Assembly (NCBI RefSeq): GCF_003633685.1 | Contig: NZ_RBKT01000001.1 | Span: forward strand, 8,370,001 to 8,434,000 | Direction: 5' to 3' | Source: Micromonospora pisi | Lineage (GTDB): Bacteria; Actinomycetota; Actinomycetes; Mycobacteriales; Micromonosporaceae | Length of the DNA stretch: 64,000 nucleotides | Position numbers and translations under genes: made by a program | Notes under the pieces: generated by a model | Seen by the model: only the letters and a program-made list of their open reading frames with translations | What the model was told of the DNA's origin: nothing | The model's database searches: none | Shown: positions 1-9,727 of the stretch, piece by piece | Position numbering within the stretch: the stretch's first letter is position 1 | How the letters are laid out: the number at the start of each line of letters is the position of its first letter

Positions 1-3000
1 TACCGGTAGTGGAAGTCGGCCACGAACCCGTCCTGGGTCACTCCGGTGAAGCGGCTGGTGACGCGGGCTGCCCGGCCGTCGTGGTAGCCGGCGTCGTCGT
101 GGCCGCCGCTGGTGTAGTCGGTGGTTTCGGTGAGGTAGCGGTCGCTGACCGAGGCCAGCCAGCCGGGCGGGGTGTACTGGTAGGTGCGGCTGAGCTCCGC
201 GGGGTCGCCGGGCGCCAGCACCTCGCGGACCAGGGCCCCACTCCCGTGGTAGGCGAAGCGTGCCAGTTCGGTGGTTTGCCCGTCGTGTTCGCCGGTGACC
301 GCCACGATCTCGTTGAAGCCGTCGGCTGCGAGTCGGGCGGTGAAGGCGTCCGCCGCGAGTTGGGCGTCGTAGGTGACGTCGGTGACCGCGCCGGTGGCGT
401 CGTAGCCGAATGCCACCGTGTGTGGTGCCCCGTCGGCATAGGCGGCGAGGCTGACGGTGCGGGAGGAGACCAGGCCGAGGTCGTTGTAGGCGTACGTGGT
501 GCGGGTGACGGGCGTGTCGCCGACGGCGGGGCCGGAGCAGGTCTGCCAGAGCCGACCGTACAACTGCGGGTTGCCGCCGTCGCCGTCGTAGCGGTAACGG
601 GTCAGCCAGGTGCCCGGTGCTGGCAGCCAGGTCGGGTCGTCGGCGTGGCGTTGCAACTCCTGCCGGTTCCACACGACGGCGCAGGTGCCCGTCTCGATCA
701 GCCGGCCGAGATTGTCGTAGCGCCGGTAGCACAGGCATCCCTGCGCGGCGTTGCGTGGGCTCTGGCTGAACCGCAGCCGCCCCAAGGTGTCGTATACGTA
801 GTAGGCGGTGCCGTCGAGGTCGGGTCCGCTGATCGCGACCGGGTTGCCGAGAAAGTCGTAGTCGGTGTGCTCGACGAAGTTGTCCCGGTCGCTCACCCGC
901 GCGTCGACCACGTTCGGCTGCTGGCGGCGGACCAGGTTGCCGTACGGGTCGTAGAAGTTCCGGACCAGGGAGAAGGTGCCCGCCGCGCCGGCCAGGTCGC
1001 CGCCGACCGCTGCCACGGACCGGCCGAGCCGGTCGGTCCAGGTGCTCGCCGTACGCCCGTCCGGGTCGACACTGACGGTCACCTGGTACTGGCCGGCAGG
1101 CAGGTCGGACAGGAGTGGTTCGCAGGTGTTGACCCGGTATTCGGTACGGGTGGTGTGCCGTTGCCCGACCGGTTCGCGGGTGTCGACGGCGAACGCCCTC
1201 CCCGGCAGCCCCGCCTCGACCGGACGCCCCAGTGGGGAGGCCTCGAAGACGGTCCGGGAGAACGGGTACCCCTCATCGTCGGGGTAGGCGCGGGTCAGTT
1301 CACAGTCGCCCATCGCACCCGTCCGCGGATCGAGCGACGTGACCAGCCCCGGCCGATAGCCGACCGGCTCGCCGTCGAGCTCGACCGCCTTGGTGGAGAA
1401 GATCTCCCGTCCCGTCTGGTCGTAGCCGGTCGCGGAGACCCGGATACGGGTGTCGGCGACGCGTTGCAGCTCTCGGGGGCGACCGGCGTTGTCGGTCCAG
1501 GAGACGCCGACCAGCGGATCGGTGCCGACCGCGATCCAGCGCAGGGCCAGGGCGCCGTCGGCGGCGAGTTCCACCGGCCCGGAGAAGCCGTCCTCGTTGA
1601 TGTGCTGGAGCGTGAGTCCGCCGTCGACCCACCACAGCACGCGGTGGGGCCAGACGAGCAGCAGCAGGTCCGTCCCGGCCGGGCCGGTGGACGAGGTGAC
1701 CTGGCCGCCGTCCGGTTGATGCAGTGACCAGCACCGCTGCGCCCAACGGACCGACCAGCCCCCGCCGAACGACAACCGAGGCGTCGTTGCCGAGTCGGCG
1801 GCGAGGCCGAACCGGATCGCGTGGCTGCCCGTGAGCGGCTCGCGCAGGGTCAGCGTGCCGGTGTCGGCTCCTTCGTGGCAGAGCCGGCCCGGGGTCTGTC
1901 GCCAACCGGCGCTCGGCTGCCACCGCGCCTGCCACTGCCCGCCCTGACGGAAGTCGGTGTAGCTGCCCGGCTGCCGGAAGGCGACCATCAGCGAGCCGTT
2001 GGGGCGGGCGGGGTCGAAGCTGTCGCGCTCGCGGCGCCAGAACTGGTCGGCGGACATCGCCAGCGGCGATCCGTCCGGGCCGATCTCGACGACCGGGCGA
2101 CCCAGCAGGTCGTAGGCGATGCGGCGGGAGTCGCCGAGCAGGTCCACGGTGCCGCGCAACTCCTGGCCGTCGCTGGAGTACACCGAGGCGCGCAGGCTGG
2201 CCTGGACCGGTGCGAACGCGACGTCGTCGACCAGCAGGTAGTGCCGGTCCTGCCGGCTGGTGAGGGTGGCCGTGAGCGACCGGATCTCGCCCACACCGAG
2301 TGCCTGTGGGTCGATGAGCTGGTGCAGCCAGCGCCACTGCTCGTCGGTCGCGGGGATGGCCAGCACGATCGACGCGCTGCCGCCCTGCGTCCCGACGACG
2401 GTGATCCGCCAGGCGGCCAGCTCCTGGTCGCGGACGAATCCCGGCCCGGTGCAGACCCAGCAGGACAATTGGTAGTTGCGGTCGCCCCGGGCCGGGGCGA
2501 AGGTGTTGGTGATGCCGACCGCGGTGGTGGGATTGCCCGGGATGGCCAACCGCCGCGATCCGGCGTGGGCCGGGCCCTCGGTGATGTAGTCCGCCGGGTC
2601 CAGTCCGGTGGGGGTGAGGGTCCAGCCGCCGGGCTGTTCGTACTCCTCGAATCCGTAGTAGCTCGCCTCGCCTGCGCGCGGGTCGGCGTTGGCGACGGTG
2701 GCGACCGCGAAGCGGCGCCCGCGGTCGTAGGCGAGCGCGGCGATGTGGTCGCCCGCGTCCAGTGCGGCCAGGGGTTGGGCCCGGTCGGTGACGGCGAGCA
2801 CCTGGCGGACCCGCAGCCATCCCGGGCCGGGGTCCGCGTCCGCGGCCCAGGCCGGGAAGTCGGGGACGCCGACGCCCAGCCACTGGTACGCCCGGTCGGC
2901 GGACCACGGGCCGCAGGTGTCGGAGTACGTGGTGACCGCGCTGTCGGTGACCAGGTCCTCGGTGAGGTCGGTGGAGGTGACCTGGCTGACCGGCACGAGA

Positions 3001-6000
3001 CAGTTGCGCTGGCGCAGTTGCGGGTACGCCTGCCAGGCGTACGTGGTGTCGCGGCGCAGCCGGCGCCGTACCCCGGTGTCGTCGACGTTCTCGACGAGTT
3101 CGCGGCAGAGCTGCCCGGCGGAGTTGTACTCGTAGTCGGTGACGTCGGTCAGCCAGCCGTAGACGGTCAACCGCCCCGGATCCGCGACGACCTGGTAACC
3201 GGTGCCGGTGGCGTCGGTCAGAGCCCACCGTCGTCCCGGCGACTCCACCGCCACCGTGACCGGGTCGCCCAGCGGCAGCCCGGCGGTGGCGAACCGGTCC
3301 CGCAGTACGCCCGGCACCGTCTGCCGGTCGAGGTCGCCGGCCGCGTCGGCGGGGGCCGGCGGGAGTTCCACGGCGAGAAGCTGCGCGGCGGTGGCCTCGC
3401 TCTTGCGTCGCGACCGGGTGTAGGCGCCGGCGATGCGCTGGTCGCTGTTGCCGCTGGTGTACGTGTAGGGATAGCTGAGACTCTCCTGCACCTGCCGGCC
3501 CTGTGCGTCGAAGCCACGGACGCGGAACAGCTGCCCGTTGAGCTGGCTGAAGTAGCCACGGGCGTTGCTGTACTCGTCGGAGACGGGATAGACCACCCCG
3601 GGCACGCTCGGGCTCAGCCCGTTGAAGAAGACCCGCTCGACCCGACCGGCCCCGCCGTCGCCCGGCGTGGCGCAGACCGTCACGAACTGGGTTACCAGTC
3701 CGTACGGGTCGTAGGTGGCGGTCGCCAGGTCGTAGTCCACGGTGGTGTGCTGCTGGTCGTACCCGGTGTCGGTGGTGACCTTGACGACGGGGTGGGCCGC
3801 CAGCCGGGTGGCCACGGCCGTGTCGACCACCCGGTAGAGGGTCAGGGCGGTCGACTTGTCGAAGTCGGTGCCACGGTAGGTGACGAAGGTGGCGGGGCCG
3901 GTGAGGATCTGCCCGGGCTGTGGGTCGGTGACCACCACCCGTTCGTCGGCCAGCGTGGCGGCGTCCCGCACCGTCGCGTCGGCGAGGGTCAGTACGTGGG
4001 TCGTGCCGGCCCGGTCCTGGTAGGTCAGGTACGCCGGGGCCTGGTTACGCAGGGTGGTCAGGTCCGCGTCGGCCGGGAGGGTGTATGCGGTGGTCCAGGC
4101 GCCGTCGGGGGTGCGTCGCAGTAGGTCGCGACCGGCGGTGCGCCAGCCCTCGGCCAGCGTGGGCGGCGCGGCTCCGGCGCCGCTGGCCCGTTTTGGTGTG
4201 CCCCAGGCGTTGCGGTAGGGGTCGTACTCGTAGAGGTCGGCGGCCCACTGGCCGTTGTCCTGCATTGTGGTGGCGTAGGCGGTGTCGGCGGCGTAGGCGT
4301 AGCTGTAGCGGGGCCCGGTGACCGGCCGGGCGGCGGTCACCTGCTGCCAGCGCGCCCCGTCGAAGCGGAACAGGTGCTGGCCGTTGCCGACCGTGGCGCC
4401 GTTGACCACCGCGAACCCCACGGGGTTGCGTGCCGCCAGCGGCTGGCTGCCGTCGGCCCTCACGACCGGGCCGAAGGTGTACGTCGTGGACCAGGTGAGC
4501 AGTCGGGTGGCGTACCGGACGGTTTGCGCGCCCTGGTCGATCGCGGTGACGAAGCCCAGCGCGGCGAAGGACGGCCCGGCGGCGAGCATCCGGTCGGGGC
4601 GGGTGGTGTCCCAGTCGACGTCCACGTTCTCGGTGGTCGTGTCGCCGCGCCGCCAGCGGCCGTCGGCGTCGGCGCGGTAGATCCCGGTGCTGAGGGTGCG
4701 GCCGGTGGTGGCGTAGCTGGTGGCCACGCAGAAGTTGACGCCGCTGGCGAGGCTGACCTGGGTCACGCCGGCAAGGCTGAAGGCGTGCTCCGTCCAGCGC
4801 CGGGCGATCAGGTCCCAGCTGATGATTTTCAGTTGGCCGGCGGCGGCGTCGGCGACCGCGACGAACCCGGCACCGACGCTCACCGCGGGATCGGTCATCG
4901 GCTTGGCGAGGTTGACCTGGTACGGGGTGCGTTGCCACTGGCCGAACCGGAACTCGTCGGCGCGTACCAGGTTGACCGTGTACTGCCCGGCGCGCGCGTC
5001 GCGGTACCAGACGGCGAAGAAGCCGTCTCCGGTCAACACCCGCAGGGTGCCCGGGACGGCGGCCCACTCGCGCGTCTCCTGCTGGCTGGACCAGCTCCCG
5101 TTCCACGAGTACACCCCGGTGGTCACCTGGCCGGCGGTCGGGTTCTCCCAGGTGATCACCGTGTACGTCGGGCCGTGCCAGACCCGTGGTGTCCAGCCGG
5201 CGCCGGGGCTGGTGACCGGCACCCGCAGTCTGGTGTTGGGCAGTTCGGCGGTGGCGTATTCGAACGTCGTCCGGGCGCCCTGCGGGGTGAGCACCCCGCG
5301 TAGCGTGCCGGGGTTCGGCGCGTCGGCACCGTGGTAGTCGAAGCGCAGTTCCGGCACGGACGCGCCGCTCGCCACCGTCTGCCCCACCGCCACCAGATAC
5401 CGCTTGGTGTACGCGTCACCGGGCGTCCCGGAGACGTTGCACAGCTCGTAGCTCAGCTCGGTGGTCAGCATCAGGGTGCCGGTGGCGTCCCGGACGACGA
5501 TCTGGTGGAGGTAGTGGTCGTCCAGCCGGTACTGGTAGGCGTTGCCGCCGCCGTGCGGTGGGATCCGGGGCGCCGGTGTCTCGTACGGGTCCTTGCGCAG
5601 ATAACAGAAGTCGACCGTGCGCCCGAAGACATCGATTATCCGACGCAGCCGGCAGGAGCGGGTGTAGCGAGCGTCGGCGCCGGCCCCGATCGTCACGTCC
5701 TCGACGTCGTACTCGAACGACATCGTGTCGCCGGCCATCGATTGGACCGTGCACAGATTCCAGGCGACCGGGAAACTCGCGCCACCAGCGAGCGTGGACG
5801 GCCCGATCCAGTTTCCCCACCGCACGCCGCGCTGCACACTACCCAGCCCATAGGTGTACGTGCTGCCGTCATCGCGGACGACCTCCCAGTACTCGCACTC
5901 CGGCCGGGCGGCGTCGGGGAAGTACCTGATCTTCCAGAACTGGTGGTCACGGAGTTGGAAGAGCTGCGCGGCCCCGTCGACGCCCACCCGAACGAGCTGT

Positions 6001-6338
6001 CTCGGCGATCCGCCGGTGACCAGGTAGAACACGTCGTCGACGTTGGTGCCGCTGGTCTGCGACTCGACCATGATCCGTTCGTACGGCATCGACCAGCCCA
6101 CGCCGAGCAGGTCGGTCGGCTCGGTCAGGTTTGACCGGTTCACCATCCGGTGCACGCCGCTGCTGTAGAACGCGGTCACGGTCACGTCCAGCCCGCCGCG
6201 CCCGCCGAGCGCGACAAGGTCGAGTGGGATGTTCACCTCGCCGCGAAACATGTTCACCACATTGGCGACATCGCTGCCCACGAGCAGCTGCGAGATCCGT
6301 ACCCCAGGGGCGGCCGCAGCCTGCGTAGTACCCGCCAT
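1..6338 (-). CDS. Rhs/YD-repeat protein, 5' part (3' end outside window)
   Basis: Large Rhs/YD-repeat protein read leftwards; at least 2,112 residues lie in the window and the C-terminus is beyond base 1. It starts at an ATG (6338-6336) behind a G-rich ribosome-binding site; a GTG two codons upstream is a weaker alternative. Residues ~45-90 carry the N-terminal block seen in Rhs, SpvB and TcB/C-type toxin proteins (GGRGGLDVTVTAFYSSG, then GVGWSMPYERI). The middle is rich in Trp/Tyr/Asp turns, as in beta-propeller or beta-shell regions. From about residue 1,750 (positions below ~1,000) true YD repeats appear, such as YDNLGRLIETG. In this family the repeats form a shell around a variable C-terminal toxin; that end is not visible, so toxin function is inference. 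No signal peptide is seen. Confidence 0.88.
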   Translation of the reverse strand, partial: MAGTTQAAAAPGVRISQLLVGSDVANVVNMFRGEVNIPLDLVALGGRGGLDVTVTAFYSSGVHRMVNRSNLTEPTDLLGVGWSMPYERIMVESQTSGTNVDDVFYLVTGGSPRQLVRVGVDGAAQLFQLRDHQFWKIRYFPDAARPECEYWEVVRDDGSTYTYGLGSVQRGVRWGNWIGPSTLAGGASFPVAWNLCTVQSMAGDTMSFEYDVEDVTIGAGADARYTRSCRLRRIIDVFGRTVDFCYLRKDPYETPAPRIPPHGGGNAYQYRLDDHYLHQIVVRDATGTLMLTTELSYELCNVSGTPGDAYTKRYLVAVGQTVASGASVPELRFDYHGADAPNPGTLRGVLTPQGARTTFEYATAELPNTRLRVPVTSPGAGWTPRVWHGPTYTVITWENPTAGQVTTGVYSWNGSWSSQQETREWAAVPGTLRVLTGDGFFAVWYRDARAGQYTVNLVRADEFRFGQWQRTPYQVNLAKPMTDPAVSVGAGFVAVADAAAGQLKIISWDLIARRWTEHAFSLAGVTQVSLASGVNFCVATSYATTGRTLSTGIYRADADGRWRRGDTTTENVDVDWDTTRPDRMLAAGPSFAALGFVTAIDQGAQTVRYATRLLTWSTTYTFGPVVRADGSQPLAARNPVGFAVVNGATVGNGQHLFRFDGARWQQVTAARPVTGPRYSYAYAADTAYATTMQDNGQWAADLYEYDPYRNAWGTPKRASGAGAAPPTLAEGWRTAGRDLLRRTPDGAWTTAYTLPADADLTTLRNQAPAYLTYQDRAGTTHVLTLADATVRDAATLADERVVVTDPQPGQILTGPATFVTYRGTDFDKSTALTLYRVVDTAVATRLAAHPVVKVTTDTGYDQQHTTVDYDLATATYDPYGLVTQFVTVCATPGDGGAGRVERVFFNGLSPSVPGVVYPVSDEYSNARGYFSQLNGQLFRVRGFDAQGRQVQESLSYPYTYTSGNSDQRIAGAYTRSRRKSEATAAQLLAVELPPAPADAAGDLDRQTVPGVLRDRFATAGLPLGDPVTVAVESPGRRWALTDATGTGYQVVADPGRLTVYGWLTDVTDYEYNSAGQLCRELVENVDDTGVRRRLRRDTTYAWQAYPQLRQRNCLVPVSQVTSTDLTEDLVTDSAVTTYSDTCGPWSADRAYQWLGVGVPDFPAWAADADPGPGWLRVRQVLAVTDRAQPLAALDAGDHIAALAYDRGRRFAVATVANADPRAGEASYYGFEEYEQPGGWTLTPTGLDPADYITEGPAHAGSRRLAIPGNPTTAVGITNTFAPARGDRNYQLSCWVCTGPGFVRDQELAAWRITVVGTQGGSASIVLAIPATDEQWRWLHQLIDPQALGVGEIRSLTATLTSRQDRHYLLVDDVAFAPVQASLRASVYSSDGQELRGTVDLLGDSRRIAYDLLGRPVVEIGPDGSPLAMSADQFWRRERDSFDPARPNGSLMVAFRQPGSYTDFRQGGQWQARWQPSAGWRQTPGRLCHEGADTGTLTLREPLTGSHAIRFGLAADSATTPRLSFGGGWSVRWAQRCWSLHQPDGGQVTSSTGPAGTDLLLLVWPHRVLWWVDGGLTLQHINEDGFSGPVELAADGALALRWIAVGTDPLVGVSWTDNAGRPRELQRVADTRIRVSATGYDQTGREIFSTKAVELDGEPVGYRPGLVTSLDPRTGAMGDCELTRAYPDDEGYPFSRTVFEASPLGRPVEAGLPGRAFAVDTREPVGQRHTTRTEYRVNTCEPLLSDLPAGQYQVTVSVDPDGRTASTWTDRLGRSVAAVGGDLAGAAGTFSLVRNFYDPYGNLVRRQQPNVVDARVSDRDNFVEHTDYDFLGNPVAISGPDLDGTAYYVYDTLGRLRFSQSPRNAAQGCLCYRRYDNLGRLIETGTCAVVWNRQELQRHADDPTWLPAPGTWLTRYRYDGDGGNPQLYGRLWQTCSGPAVGDTPVTRTTYAYNDLGLVSSRTVSLAAYADGAPHTVAFGYDATGAVTDVTYDAQLAADAFTARLAADGFNEIVAVTGEHDGQTTELARFAYHGSGALVREVLAPGDPAELSRTYQYTPPGWLASVSDRYLTETTDYTSGGHDDAGYHDGRAARVTSRFTGVTQDGFVADFHYR

Positions 6339-6655
6339 TGCCACCCCCCGCCGGTCGGTTGTCACCGCGCGGTTGCGTCGGCTGCCGAGTACCAGCCTTG
6401 ACGCGCCATCGGCTCAGCGCCGAGAGATAGGAGAAAATGGGGCTTTTGGAGGACTATGGTCCCCCGTCCGGATGGTTACCCACCCCTGACGACCTGACCA
6501 GGATCCGAGTCATCCTCGCTGTGTTCGCGGCCCGGCGTCTTCGGGTCGGTGTGCCAGCGCACGCAGGTCCGCGCACCTGATCTTGGCGACCGTGCCGCCA
6601 CCGGTCGACACCTGCACCGCGCCGACGGCTGGGAGACGCAGGTCACGTTCGTCCA
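6339..6655. other. Intergenic region between divergent Rhs and AhpD-like genes
   Basis: About 320 bases between the divergently transcribed Rhs gene and the ECF41 promoter. I see no ORF with both a ribosome-binding site and protein-like composition. It should hold the Rhs promoter; an A/T-richer patch around 6425-6450 is the likeliest place, but I could not fix a -10/-35 pair. Confidence 0.5.
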
Positions 6656-6682
6656 TGTCACAGGGGGTCGGGCTACCCCGTC
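6656..6682 (+). promoter_or_regulatory. ECF41-type promoter
   Basis: TGTCACA at 6656-6662 and CGTC at 6679-6682 are separated by exactly 16 bases. This matches the published target promoter of ECF41 sigma factors (TGTCACA at -35, CGTC at -10). It lies 40 bases before the AhpD-like gene, and the ECF41 sigma gene follows that gene. Seen: both boxes and spacing. Known: ECF41 factors control neighbouring COE-type genes from such promoters. Inferred: the sigma factor at 7349 drives this unit. Confidence 0.85.
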
Positions 6683-6722
6683 TCAGGGGGTGTAACCACT
6701 GACGACCACAGAGGAGTACATC

Positions 6723-7196
6723 ATGGACGCCCGACTGAACTACTTCGCCGACCCGACCGCCGGCAAGGTGCTCAAGTACTTCATGGCGGCGGGCAAGGCG
6801 CTCAAGGACTCGCCGCTGCCGGCCGCCACGCAGGAGCTGGTGGCGCTTCGCGTGAGTCAGATCAACGGCTGCGCCGTCTGCATCGACATGCACACCAAAG
6901 ACGCCGCCGCTGCCGGCGAGACCTCGGTGCGGCTGAACCTGGTCGCGGCTTGGCGGGAGGCCACGGTCTTCACCGAGGCCGAGCGTGCCGCGTTGGAGCT
7001 GGCGGAGGAGGGGACCCGGGTCGCGGATGCGGCCGGTGGGGTCAGCGACGAGGTGTGGGCGTACGCCGCCAAGCACTACGACGAGGAGCAGCTCACCGCC
7101 CTGGTGATCCTGGTCTCCTTCATGAACGCGGCGAACCGGCTGAACATCATCAGCCGGCAGCCGGCCGGCGACTACGAGCCCGGGCAGTTCCACTGA
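6723..7196 (+). CDS. AhpD-like carboxymuconolactone decarboxylase family protein
   Basis: 157-residue protein of the carboxymuconolactone decarboxylase/AhpD fold. The segment INGCAVCIDMHTKDA has the CxxC pair followed by a His, the redox core of alkylhydroperoxidase-like members; an upstream Glu (ATQELVALR) completes the usual proton-relay set. Cytosolic peroxidase or disulfide-redox activity is likely, but the substrate is unknown. The start is well set by GAGGAG eight bases before the ATG. It sits directly under an ECF41-type promoter and before the ECF41 sigma gene, the classic arrangement in which the sigma factor controls a COE-superfamily enzyme (carboxymuconolactone decarboxylase, oxidoreductase or epimerase). 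Confidence 0.92.
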   Translation: MDARLNYFADPTAGKVLKYFMAAGKALKDSPLPAATQELVALRVSQINGCAVCIDMHTKDAAAAGETSVRLNLVAAWREATVFTEAERAALELAEEGTRVADAAGGVSDEVWAYAAKHYDEEQLTALVILVSFMNAANRLNIISRQPAGDYEPGQFH

Positions 7197-7208
7197 GCAT
7201 CAGCAACT

Positions 7209-7238
7209 GGCCCGGGGTCCGGCTACGGGCTCCGGGCC
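7209..7238 (+). terminator. Possible weak terminator hairpin
   Basis: GGCCCGG (7209-7215) pairs with CCGGGCC (7232-7238), leaving a 16-base loop, just after the AhpD-like stop codon. There is no T-run. It could reduce read-through into the sigma gene; it is only a short stem and may be chance in such GC-rich DNA. Confidence 0.3.
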
Positions 7239-7348
7239 CTCGGGCTCGGGGCGTTACTCTGGCCCGCTCGTGATCCGGCTGATCACCAGGAAATGTCTGC
7301 GCTGGCGAGTACGGCCGGGTGGGCGGGCATCAAGGGGAGGGGTTCGGC

Positions 7349-8272
7349 GTGGGCAAGGTCGAGGAGTTCGAGGACCTGCGGCCGCTGCTGTTTTCGATCG
7401 CCTATCGGATTCTGGGCAGTGTGGCCGAGGCCGAGGACGCGGTGCAGGAGACATGGCTGCGGTTTGACGGCTCGGCGACCCGGCCCACGTCAACCAAGGC
7501 TTTTCTGTCGGCCGCGGTGACGCGGATCTCGATCGATGTACTGCGCTCCGCGCGGACGCGGCGGGAGCAGTACGTGGGCCCATGGTTTCCCGAGCCGCTG
7601 TTGAGCGATCCGTATCAGGATCCGGCGCGGTCGGTGGAGCTGGCCGACTCGGTGTCGATGGCGGCGCTACTGCTGCTGGAGCGGCTCAGCCCGCTGGAGC
7701 GGGCGGTGTTCGTGCTGCGGGACGTGTTCGCCCTAGGGTTCGACGAGATCGCCACGGCGGTGGGGCGTTCGGAGTCGGCATGCCGGCAGCTGCTGGTACG
7801 GGCGCGGCGGCATATGGCGGCCGAGCGGCCGCGATTCGAAGCGGACCGCCAGGAACGGCAGAAGCTGGCGACGCGGTTCTTCGACGCGTTGAAAGACGGC
7901 AATGTGCGCGGGCTGCAGGATCTGCTGGCCGCTGATGTGCAGCTGGTCGGGGACGGCGGCGGCAAGGCCCCGCAGCTGGCCAAGGCCGTCATGGGCGCGG
8001 AGAACGTGGCCCGGGTGCTGGGCAGGGTCTTCCCCTGGCTGGTCCGGATCGATGTGTCGTTCGAGCCGCACGACGTCAACGGCCAGCCCGGCGCGATCTT
8101 CCGCGACCGGGACGGCAAGGTGCTGCAGATCCTGGCCCTCGATGTGCTCGACGGGCAGATTCAGACCATCCGCACGGTGATCAATCCCGACAAGATCGCC
8201 CACATCGGGCCGGTCGCCGACGCCTGGGCCATCGACCGCGAGGTGAAGCAGGCCCGTCGGCAGCCGAACTGA
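7349..8272 (+). CDS. ECF41-family RNA polymerase sigma factor (SigJ-like)
   Basis: 307-residue extracytoplasmic-function sigma factor with the long C-terminal extension of group ECF41. Residues ~5-160 hold sigma region 2 (LRPLLFSIAYRILGSVAEAE) and region 4 (helix-turn-helix around FDEIATAVGRSESACRQL). Residues ~175-300 form the SnoaL-like domain that replaces an anti-sigma factor in regulation. The three ECF41 signature motifs are recognisable: PWFPEP in the linker, DGGGK and NPDKI. I chose the GTG at 7349 because GGGGAGG stands nine bases upstream; an in-frame GTG at 7319 would add ten residues that do not look conserved. The matching promoter is at 6656-6682. Confidence 0.93.
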   Translation: MGKVEEFEDLRPLLFSIAYRILGSVAEAEDAVQETWLRFDGSATRPTSTKAFLSAAVTRISIDVLRSARTRREQYVGPWFPEPLLSDPYQDPARSVELADSVSMAALLLLERLSPLERAVFVLRDVFALGFDEIATAVGRSESACRQLLVRARRHMAAERPRFEADRQERQKLATRFFDALKDGNVRGLQDLLAADVQLVGDGGGKAPQLAKAVMGAENVARVLGRVFPWLVRIDVSFEPHDVNGQPGAIFRDRDGKVLQILALDVLDGQIQTIRTVINPDKIAHIGPVADAWAIDREVKQARRQPN

Positions 8273-8335
8273 CCTCGGGAGTGGTGGGCAACGGCATCCG
8301 GCGTACGCCTTCCGCCGCATACAACTGGGGATGGA

Positions 8336-9727
8336 TCAGCTGACAGGGAGCCCGGCCAGACCGGCGGTGAGACCCAGTGCCGCGCTGATGCCGAGGGTCC
8401 GCAGTACGGACCACTTGAAACGGAAGATGAGCATGGCGGCGATGGAGGCGATGGTCAGTGGTATCCACCGGGCGGTGCCGAGGTCAGGTAGTTCGAGGTG
8501 CAGTGGCCCTGCGGTGATCGTGTGGTTGGTGGCGAAGAGGGTGTGGGTGGCGAAGTAGAGGCCGAGGTTGGCGATGACACCGACGACGGCGGCGGTGACG
8601 CCGGTGAGCGCGGCGGAGAGGGTGTGGTTTCCGCGCAGGTGTTCGACGTAGGGGGCGCCGAGGAGGATGAACAGGAAGCAGGGTACGAAGGTGACCCAGG
8701 TGGTGAGCAGTGATCCGACGACGCCGGCCATCCAGGGGTCGAGGTTGCCAGGGTGATGGTAGGCGCCGAGGAAGGCGACGAACTGGAGGACCATGATCAG
8801 TGGTCCGGGGGTGCTTTCGGCGAGGGCGAGGCCGCGGACCATGTCTGGGGCGGTGAGCCAGCCGTAGTCCTCGACGGCGCGTTGGGCGACGTAGGCGAGG
8901 ACGGCGTAGGCGCCGCCGAAGGTGACGACGGCGGTGCCGGAGAAGAACAGCCCTTGTTGGGTGTAGACGCTGCCGACGCCGGTGGTCGCGGCGACCAGGG
9001 CGACGGGTGCGAACCAGGCGATGAGCCCGATGGGCAGGATGGTGGCCGCGCGGCGGGTGGTGGGCTTGTCGTGGTGCAGTGCGTCGTCGGAGATCAGTGG
9101 GGCGCGCCCGTCGTCGGTCTTGTCGCCGTGCCCGCCGGAGGTGACGAGCTGGGGTCGCCAGTGGTGCAGCGCCCAGGCGGTGAGTGCGGCGGCGGCGATG
9201 ACGATGGGGAACGGTACGCCGAAGACGGCGAGGGCGATGAACGCGGTGACGGCGAAGCCGACCAGGACCGGGTTGACGAGCGCGCGGGTGCCGACGCGCC
9301 AGACGGCTTGGGCGACGATGGCCACGATGGCGGGGGCGAGTCCGGCGAACAGGGCTGTCACCACGCTGGTGTCGCCGTAGCCGACGTAGACGGCGGACAG
9401 GGCGAGGAGTGCGACGAGGCCGGGTAGGACGAACAGGGTGCCGGCGATGATGCCGCCGCGGATGCCGTTGAGGAGCCAGCCGACGTAGATGGCAAGTTGT
9501 TGTGCTTCGGGGCCGGGGAGCAGCATGCAGTAGTTCAGGGCGTGGAGGAAGCGGCGTTGGCCGATCCAGCGGCGTTCGTCGACGAGGTGGCGTTGCATGA
9601 CGGCGATCTGTCCGGCTGGGCCGCCGAAGGTTTGCAGGGAGATCGCGAACCATGCCTTGGTGGCCTGGCCGAGGGGCACGACATCGCGGGTCGCCGAAGG
9701 CTCTACCGAGGGCTCGGTGGTCGTCAC
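8336..9727 (-). CDS. chrA: Chromate efflux transporter ChrA
   Basis: 463-residue integral membrane protein of the CHR family, which exports chromate. It has the duplicated two-half layout. The first half starts with TFGGPAGQIAVMQRHLV and ends its motif at LLPGPEAQQLAIY. The second repeats the pattern with TFGGAYAVLAYVAQ and ESTPGPLIMVLQFVAF. About ten hydrophobic segments are visible, and the halves are joined by a hydrophilic loop rich in His/Asp (~230-260). The start is the GTG at 9727, with GGAG eight bases upstream; the longer open frame upstream reads into Arg-rich shadow sequence. It lies downstream of the two chrB-like genes on the same strand, so co-transcription is expected. Confidence 0.93.
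   Translation of the reverse strand: MTTTEPSVEPSATRDVVPLGQATKAWFAISLQTFGGPAGQIAVMQRHLVDERRWIGQRRFLHALNYCMLLPGPEAQQLAIYVGWLLNGIRGGIIAGTLFVLPGLVALLALSAVYVGYGDTSVVTALFAGLAPAIVAIVAQAVWRVGTRALVNPVLVGFAVTAFIALAVFGVPFPIVIAAAALTAWALHHWRPQLVTSGGHGDKTDDGRAPLISDDALHHDKPTTRRAATILPIGLIAWFAPVALVAATTGVGSVYTQQGLFFSGTAVVTFGGAYAVLAYVAQRAVEDYGWLTAPDMVRGLALAESTPGPLIMVLQFVAFLGAYHHPGNLDPWMAGVVGSLLTTWVTFVPCFLFILLGAPYVEHLRGNHTLSAALTGVTAAVVGVIANLGLYFATHTLFATNHTITAGPLHLELPDLGTARWIPLTIASIAAMLIFRFKWSVLRTLGISAALGLTAGLAGLPVS

Noticed and set aside
9-4124. Long plus-strand open frames (9-1727 and 1821-4124)
   Set aside because: They are Gly/Val/Arg-rich shadows of the minus-strand Rhs gene, whose frame reads through continuously with YD repeats.
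1300-5106. Long minus-strand frames in a second reading frame (1300-3228, 4045-5106)
   Set aside because: Arg/Pro/His-rich composition with no family resemblance; they overlap the Rhs frame throughout.
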